From Erwinia_E haradaeae_F (GTDB lineage Bacteria > Pseudomonadota > Gammaproteobacteria > Enterobacterales > Enterobacteriaceae), in assembly GCF_900698855.1 (NCBI RefSeq), contig NZ_LR217698.1:806001-870000 (forward strand): a stretch of 64,000 nucleotides of DNA, given 5' to 3'. A program made the translations under genes and the position numbers. Shown here one piece after another: positions 58,302 to 64,000 of the stretch. The notes below the pieces were generated by a model. The model was not told the origin of the DNA. It saw only the letters and a program-made list of their open reading frames with translations, and ran no database searches. Position 1 is the stretch's first letter; every line of letters starts with the position of its first letter.

Positions 58302-58646
58302 TTACTCAATAGCAAAACTCTCACCACAACCACAAGAATTGTTAGCTTGAGGGTTATTAAATTTAAACATATGATTTAAACCTATGCGTACATAATCCAC
58401 CTCTGTACCATCAATATAAGGCATAGCACGAACCGGAACAAATAAGCTTGCGCCGTCATGAGTAAAAATCAAATCATTTTCTGAGGAATCTTTAACTAAT
58501 TTCATGGCATAAGTCAAACCAGCGCATCCAGAAGATTTAATGTCTAATTGAACACCTTTGATGTCAGGATCTCTTTTTGATAAATGGATAATCTGTTTCA
58601 CTGCTCTATTAGTTAATCTAAGCCCTTTCCACATAAAATTCTCCAA
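58302..58646 (-). CDS. sufA: A-type Fe-S carrier SufA
   Basis: SufA carries assembled clusters to apoproteins. The 114 residues (E. coli 122) include the three cysteine ligands in SSGCAGLTYAM and SCGCGESFAIE, and the conserved FVPVRAMPYIDGTEVDYVRIGLNHMFKFNNPQA. The N-terminus is several residues shorter than in E. coli. It is the first gene of sufABCDS. No ISC genes are in this window, so SUF may be the working Fe-S system. Confidence 0.97.
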   Translation of the reverse strand: MENFMWKGLRLTNRAVKQIIHLSKRDPDIKGVQLDIKSSGCAGLTYAMKLVKDSSENDLIFTHDGASLFVPVRAMPYIDGTEVDYVRIGLNHMFKFNNPQANNSCGCGESFAIE

Positions 58647-59378
58647 ATCTGATATCTCAAGATAGAACTATTTAATCATTGGTGTAAAATATAGTATATT
58701 TTTAACTGAAATTAAATTTCAGTACCCATCTAAATTAATAAAACTAATATTTATAGCTAATTAAAAATAAGATTCTTGATAATATTTCAAAATTAATCAA
58801 AGATAGATTTGATCCTATACTAAAATTTATCTTTCTTAAAAGATAAAATATACTACATATCTCAAAGTAAATAAAATCAGATAATAACTATCTATTAACA
58901 ATATGATTTTATTTTGTTTACATTCATCCTAGATCCATAATAGAAACTATAGTAAATCAAATTAATTTACTACTCATCAATTAATATAAAAAATTTAATA
59001 ATTGTAAATAGATCTTAGAAATATCAAATACATATATGAATAATAAAAGAATTATAAATAGTTTTCAATTTTATCTGGAGATATATAAAACAAATATACA
59101 TTCTATAATAATTTTCAAAAAATACTGAATATCATCTTTAAATAATATAAAATGATCTAAAAATATTGCTAGATAAATTTTAAATCTATACTAACATCAA
59201 AAAATATATCTAATATTAATTATTTAGACTTTTCTTAATATAAAAAATTTAGAAATATTACATATTATTTTAAATATATAATATAAGCATTATATCCTTT
59301 AGTTTAGAAAAAATATACTTTAGTTTAGAAAAAACGACGTATTATAATTATTTTCATAATACTATATGATTATCTCTC
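58647..59378. other. Spacer between sufA and lolE
   Basis: About 0.73 kb, among the most AT-rich parts of the window. A 9-bp stem TTTATCTTT (58826-58834) / AAAGATAAA (58839-58847) lies 180 bases upstream of sufA. A 17-base direct repeat lies near lolE (59297-59334). No Fur or IscR site could be recognised. Confidence 0.45.
59297..59334. repeat. Tandem direct repeat, 17-base unit with 21-base period
   Basis: CTTTAGTTTAGAAAAAA occurs at 59297-59313 and again at 59318-59334, separated by TATA. It lies 45 bases past the lolE stop on the minus strand. It is probably a slippage or duplication product. Confidence 0.75.
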
Positions 59379-60626
59379 CTACTTCTTAAATAAAACTCTA
59401 GCAGGACACAGGCTTATAGCTTGTTTAGCTGGTATCCAGCTAGCTACTAAACTTAGAATTAAAGCCGTAACTAATATAATCATTATATCAAGCCAATAGA
59501 GTTTTGATGGAATAAAATCAATAAAATAAACTTCACCTGGCAATATATGATATCCAGTTATGTTTTCAACACAAAAGAAAATAGATTGAAGATTAACAAC
59601 CACTATAATTCCAATCAATACCCCGATTATACTTCCCACTAAACTACCTAACAACAATCCATACCAGAGAAAAATAGAACAGATTAGTTCATCTTTAGCA
59701 CCTAAAGTACGTAATATAGCAATATCAGAACCTTTATCCTTAATAGCTATGACTAATGTAGACATAATATTAAAATAAACAATACCCATGACTAAAACCA
59801 TTGCTAGATAAAGTAATCCTCGAATCATCTGAATATCATGATACATGTATCCATAAGCACTTATCCAGCTACGCACTCCAACATATAAACCTGTCGCCTC
59901 TCCAGCTAGATGAACCAATTTTTCAGCATGAAAAGGATTATCAACCTTAATAGCAATACCAGTAATATTCTCACCGATCCCTAATAAATTCTGCGCATCA
60001 ATAAGTGGCATATACACTAAATTATTAGCATGCACTCCATTCAGGTTAAAAAACCCAATAACCTGAAGAAGGACCTTCTTGTTTTTTAAAAAATTACTCT
60101 CAGAATTTCTCGTAGTCACTATAAGATTAATCCAGTCACCTACTTTAACATTTAAACTATGAGCAATCCCTTTTCCTATAAGAATTTTCTTTTGACCAGA
60201 TATGAAGTTCTCCCAAGTTACTCCCTCTACATAGAAAGGAATCGAGCTAATTCGACTTTCTAATTGTGTATCTACCCCTTTGATTTGAACTGCTAAAACT
60301 CTTTTTCCGGTTTGAATTAACCCGGAAAAATGAATATAAGGTGCTGCCGCCTCTATACCAGGAACTTTTTCCACAACATTTAATAAAGACTTCCAAGTAG
60401 AAAAGATCTGACTAACTGATTCTATCTCACCATGTGGGACTACAGAGAGAACACGTTGATTTAATTCATGTTCAAAACCATTGATTACACTAAAACTAAT
60501 AATTAAAACAGAAGTACTTAAGGCCATTCCAAGAATGGATACTATCCCCATTAAAGAAACTATGCTACCTCGTCGACTAGAATGACTCAAACGAAAACCC
60601 AAAAACACAGCTAAAGAGCGTTTCAT
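59379..60626 (-). CDS. lolE: Lipoprotein-releasing system permease LolE
   Basis: LolE with LolC and LolD extracts outer-membrane lipoproteins from the inner membrane and hands them to LolA. The 415 residues (E. coli 414) have the family layout: helix 1 at about 27-50 (VSLMGIVSILGMALSTSVLIISFSVINGFEHEL), a large periplasmic domain to about residue 270, then three helices (about 275-300, 318-345, 380-405) with DIAILRTLGAKD between. It is assigned LolE by position (third gene) and by FLGFRLSHSSRRGS at the N-terminus. The ATG overlaps the lolD stop by 4 bases. Confidence 0.94.
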   Translation of the reverse strand: MKRSLAVFLGFRLSHSSRRGSIVSLMGIVSILGMALSTSVLIISFSVINGFEHELNQRVLSVVPHGEIESVSQIFSTWKSLLNVVEKVPGIEAAAPYIHFSGLIQTGKRVLAVQIKGVDTQLESRISSIPFYVEGVTWENFISGQKKILIGKGIAHSLNVKVGDWINLIVTTRNSESNFLKNKKVLLQVIGFFNLNGVHANNLVYMPLIDAQNLLGIGENITGIAIKVDNPFHAEKLVHLAGEATGLYVGVRSWISAYGYMYHDIQMIRGLLYLAMVLVMGIVYFNIMSTLVIAIKDKGSDIAILRTLGAKDELICSIFLWYGLLLGSLVGSIIGVLIGIIVVVNLQSIFFCVENITGYHILPGEVYFIDFIPSKLYWLDIMIILVTALILSLVASWIPAKQAISLCPARVLFKK

Positions 60627-61330
60627 GATACTTGACCTAATGCACTACTCAGATTTCCTAGGTAACCATCTTCCATCTTTATTTTTCGTTGTAAACGTTG
60701 AGCTAAATACCAATCGTGGGTCACAATAACAAACGCCGTATTATGCTCTTTGTTCATCTGAGTCAATAATTCAAAGATTACATGCGTATTAACTGTATCT
60801 AAATTACCTGTCGGTTCATCTGCCAAAACCAGACGAGGACCATGAACTAAGGCGCGCGCTATTGCTACTCTTTGTCTCTCACCTCCGGAGAGCTCTGATG
60901 GGCGATAAGTCATCCGAGAGCTTAAACCAACAATCTTTAATATCCTTTCTGCCAAAACCCGTGCCTTTCTATAATTCATTTTCGCAATTAAAAGAGGCAT
61001 AGCTACATTTTCTAATGCACTAAAATCCAATAACAAGTGATGAAACTGGTAAATAAAACCTAATTTTCGATTACGTAATTCAGCTTTATCTGAAGAGGAC
61101 ATGGTATTTAACGAATGACCCTCAAATTGAACTTCTCCCGAAGTAGGAGAATCCAGTCCACCTAAAATATGAAGTAATGTGCTTTTTCCAGAACCAGAAC
61201 TTCCGACAACCCCAACCATATCACCAGGTTGCACACTAAATGTAATATTATGCAAAACATCAGTTTTTATATTATTTTCTTGATAACTTTTACATAGATT
61301 ATTGCACTGCAATAAAATCTGTTTACTCAT
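60623..61330 (-). CDS. lolD: Lipoprotein-releasing system ATP-binding protein LolD
   Basis: LolD powers lipoprotein release by LolCE. From the ATG at 61330 the product is 235 residues (E. coli 233): MSKQILLQCNNLCKSYQ, Walker A GSSGSGKST at 43-51, LGFIYQFHHLLLDFSALENVAMPLL (Q-loop and the Lol-specific segment), signature LSGGERQRVAIARALVHGPRLVLADEPTGNLD and the H-loop FVIVTHDW. The upstream in-frame ATG at 61366 lies inside lolC and lacks similarity. It overlaps the lolC end by 8 bases and the lolE start by 4. Confidence 0.98.
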   Translation of the reverse strand: MSKQILLQCNNLCKSYQENNIKTDVLHNITFSVQPGDMVGVVGSSGSGKSTLLHILGGLDSPTSGEVQFEGHSLNTMSSSDKAELRNRKLGFIYQFHHLLLDFSALENVAMPLLIAKMNYRKARVLAERILKIVGLSSRMTYRPSELSGGERQRVAIARALVHGPRLVLADEPTGNLDTVNTHVIFELLTQMNKEHNTAFVIVTHDWYLAQRLQRKIKMEDGYLGNLSSALGQVS

Positions 61331-62525
61331 GACGCAACGCCTCAACTGGCGAAAGAGCAGAAGCACGGACAGATGGAATAAGTGATGAAAGAAACGAAAT
61401 CATTGTAGCGCTGATGGTAACAACAACTACTTGAGATATAGAAATAACCGTAGGCAATCTTACAATATCTGTAAATAAAACTCCTAATACCCCCATCAAA
61501 CGACCAATCTGGGTGGTTAAAAATATCCCAAGAGAAGCTCCAATCAAAGAGCCAAAGAAACCAACTATCGACCCTTGTATAATAAAAATCATAGCTATTT
61601 GGCTACGCCTTAGACCTTGAGTTTGCAAAATAGCAACCTCATTCTTTTTCTCTAGAATAAGAAGAAAAAGAAATGTGACAATATTAAAAGAAGATACTAA
61701 AATAATAAGACTCAACAATAACCCCATTATATTTTTTTCCATGTTTACTGCCTGAAATAAAACCCCTTTGTGATCACGCCAGTCTTTCCATACAAGACCC
61801 TCTAATAAGGATTGAGAACTAATTTTTTCAATTTCTAATGGCTTTTCTAACCAAAGACGCCATCCAGTAATGCGCCCAATACGATAAGACATCAAAGATG
61901 AAGCATCTTGTTGATTAACTAAAACCTGATAAGCATCTGCATCGCTATCAGAAAAAAAGACACCAATGACATTAAATAACCTCTGACTCGGAAGAAAACC
62001 AAATGGAGTCAAATAACTAACAGCTGGTACTAATAAGCGCACCTGCCCTCCTTGATGTAATTTTAACTGATTGGCTAACTTTGAACCAACAATAATATTA
62101 TATTTTCCTACTTTCAGATCTGTCTGTCGCGCATTAATAAAAAAAGGTTCTAATATATCATGTTCATTAGGATTAATACCTAAAATCATCCCCGCGCTAA
62201 CGTGATCAGCACTCTGTATCACCACTTCACCTATAGTTAATGATTCAATACGAGTAACGCCTTTCAGATGAAAACTGCTAGAAGGAATCTTTCTTGGATC
62301 AATAGATCCTGAGCGGCTAGTAATTAATGCGTGAGGAATAAAACCAAGAGTTTTTGTTTCCAATTGGTGTTCTAAACCATTCATTACTGATAACACTGTG
62401 ATTAAAACCATTACACCAATTGCAAGTCCAATAATAGAGAACCATCCAACTAAGTATCCAAAACGATCGAATCTACGACCTTGCATATAACGCATGCTAA
62501 TAAATAAAGTTAAAGGTTGATGCAT
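61323..62525 (-). CDS. lolC: Lipoprotein-releasing system permease LolC
   Basis: LolC is the LolA-docking permease of the LolCDE complex. The 400 residues (E. coli 399) begin LTLFISMRYMQGRRFDRFGYLVGWFSIIGLAIGVMVLITVLSVMNGLE (helix 1 at about 25-48). The periplasmic domain carries YLTPFGFLPSQRLFNVIGVF, part of the hook region. Three C-terminal helices follow, with LEKKNEVAILQTQGLRRSQI between, ending SALSPVEALRHE. It is the first gene of lolCDE. The upstream spacer runs to the window edge. Confidence 0.96.
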   Translation of the reverse strand: MHQPLTLFISMRYMQGRRFDRFGYLVGWFSIIGLAIGVMVLITVLSVMNGLEHQLETKTLGFIPHALITSRSGSIDPRKIPSSSFHLKGVTRIESLTIGEVVIQSADHVSAGMILGINPNEHDILEPFFINARQTDLKVGKYNIIVGSKLANQLKLHQGGQVRLLVPAVSYLTPFGFLPSQRLFNVIGVFFSDSDADAYQVLVNQQDASSLMSYRIGRITGWRLWLEKPLEIEKISSQSLLEGLVWKDWRDHKGVLFQAVNMEKNIMGLLLSLIILVSSFNIVTFLFLLILEKKNEVAILQTQGLRRSQIAMIFIIQGSIVGFFGSLIGASLGIFLTTQIGRLMGVLGVLFTDIVRLPTVISISQVVVVTISATMISFLSSLIPSVRASALSPVEALRHE

Positions 62526-64000
62526 AAACTTACTCTTTCAAATCACTTATGAAATAAATAATTCGTTATACGTATAGGGATACTATCCTATACAAAAAAA
62601 TCATCTTTTACGCTATAGAAAAAAACCAATAAAATCTCTAAACAATATAAATACTGATTTTATCAAAGATCCATAATTTATTATGTGATATTTCTCAAAA
62701 AGAAAATATGAAAATTCACAATGGCTAAATAATTAAATTTATAACCACCTAACTATAAAAGAAAGTATAAGAATCTTATTTAATCTGACATTGCTTAAGC
62801 TAAAATCAACTAAGATCACTTTATAAAATCTTATAAAAATTAGAACTATAAGACATTAGATATAAGAATAGAGTACTGGAATAGTTGATTACAATCTCAG
62901 GTATATCTGATATGTTATTTATTAATATAATATCTATAATAAATGTGTCATATTATCGAAATACGACCTTGAAAAGAATCATTCCATTTATACTATACAA
63001 ATAATCTATCTCGCTTAAAATTAGAAATAATTTCATCTCTCTAGATAATGATAATTATATATCACAGTTAATAGTAATTTGTAGATTAAAAAATTGGAAT
63101 CTAAGATTCCAATTCTATCTAAATCATGACACGTATCAATGATATTTTGATATATCAATTACAGATATAATAACGTCATTCACATAAACTATGATATTTC
63201 TATAAAATCCTGATAATCTTATAAAAATACAATAAATAATATTTATATACAGAACATCTTTGAGTATGGTTATATGTGTAAAACCATAATGTTTAATCTA
63301 TTTCATCACACATACACTGCATCTAAAGATTTTCCACGACACTTCCATACGGAAACAATCCTATAAACGATACATATTACCTAACAATACAATGCTTTAT
63401 TTTGATAATCCTGAAAATATAATTTATGCTCTATCATGTAAATATAATCTCAACTTACAATAATTTTATAACTCATCTACCTTATCATTCCATCTTAGCT
63501 CACCCCACTTAATAAAAAATTATAAAAAAATCTGCATAGATACAAACATGTTACAAAAGTGTTTCTATTAATCTAAATTTAGATCACATATCATTATCAT
63601 TTTTTTATTAGTTATATTTAAACAGAAAAAATCAAGTATAATTATAATCTTTCTGAATAAAAAGACATAACATTTATTATGCGAATATTATAATTTTCTA
63701 TAAAAATATTAATTTACAGTATGTAATGTCATAAATATCATTATTATTGATGGTGAGTTCTACATTGGTATTACATTATTTATATTCTTTAAAATAGATA
63801 AACATCGACATGCTCAAAAAACACATGTTTGATACAAATCGCTTTATTAATCAAACTAACCAATTAAATTACCTTTTATTCTAATGAATAGAACATTTCA
63901 TTAGCACATAATACGCCAACAGTTACACTGCATGAGACAAATAAAATTTAAAAGATGTTAAGATATACCCTTATCATTGTAAAAATGACTTGCCATTAAT
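62526..64000. other. Right-end spacer, no gene recognised
   Basis: About 1.5 kb of AT-rich DNA. It holds a 10-bp hairpin, AATTGGAATC (63092-63101) / GATTCCAATT (63105-63114) with a TAA loop. The last 100 bases are slightly richer in G and C, and could be the edge of a gene lying mostly beyond the window, but I could not assign a frame. Confidence 0.45.

Overview
The window is AT-rich bacterial DNA with about 41 protein genes, three structural RNA genes and roughly 65% coding. Every recognisable gene is an enterobacterial (gammaproteobacterial) housekeeping gene, and many retain the protein length of their Escherichia coli counterpart. The spacers are long (often 0.5-2.3 kb), AT-rich and without coding structure. 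No transposase, phage gene, CRISPR array or plasmid function was seen. This pattern (conserved core genes, eroded spacers, a decaying rimP, a shortened rodZ, a frameshifted fabD, a split suf operon) suggests a host-restricted insect endosymbiont of the Enterobacterales in mid-stage genome reduction. The species cannot be fixed from this window: there is no rRNA gene and no search could be run.

Layout. 1-8.6 kb: the 3' end of speD (+), then purD, purH, plsC and fabB on the minus strand, separated by decayed DNA. 9.6-20.2 kb: rnpB, fabV, ndk, rlmN, a truncated rodZ, ispG and hisS on the plus strand; ndk-rlmN-rodZ-ispG-hisS keeps the enteric order. 22.5-26.8 kb: the compact fatty-acid operon rpmF-plsX-fabH-fabD-fabG-acpP, ending at a hairpin shared with convergent deaD. 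26.8-46.8 kb (minus strand): the classical block greA / rlmE-ftsH-folP-glmM-secG-tRNA-Leu-tRNA-fMet-(rimP remnant)-nusA-infB-rbfA-truB-rpsO-pnp-deaD, with nlpI and yhbY not seen. 47.4-51.6 kb: isolated mnmE (-) and glyA (+). 52.1-58.6 kb (minus strand): sufABCDS, then sufE after a 1 kb decayed gap. 59.4-62.5 kb (minus strand): lolC-lolD-lolE with overlapping ends. 62.5-64 kb: no gene seen.

How the genes fit together. Type II fatty-acid synthesis is nearly complete here (FabD, FabH, FabG, FabB, FabV, AcpP). Only the dehydratase and acetyl-CoA carboxylase lie elsewhere, and PlsX and PlsC route acyl chains to phospholipid. LolCDE implies a retained lipoprotein-bearing outer membrane, GlmM implies cell wall and/or LPS precursors, and RodZ implies a residual rod-shape system. 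IspG (MEP pathway) is a 4Fe-4S enzyme and RlmN a radical-SAM enzyme; both depend on the SUF machinery encoded in the same window. The NusA-IF2-RbfA-TruB-S15-PNPase-DeaD block supplies transcription, translation and RNA turnover.

Most unusual points: a +1 frameshift at CCC-TGA inside an otherwise intact fabD; three mutually exclusive hairpin arms between rpsO and pnp; a perfect 26-bp inverted repeat downstream of tRNA-fMet; a rimP remnant; RodZ reduced to its HTH plus membrane anchor; FabV as the enoyl reductase; and a structured acpP leader with a GNRA tetraloop. I did not find a convincing wholly new system; these are the best candidates for a second look.
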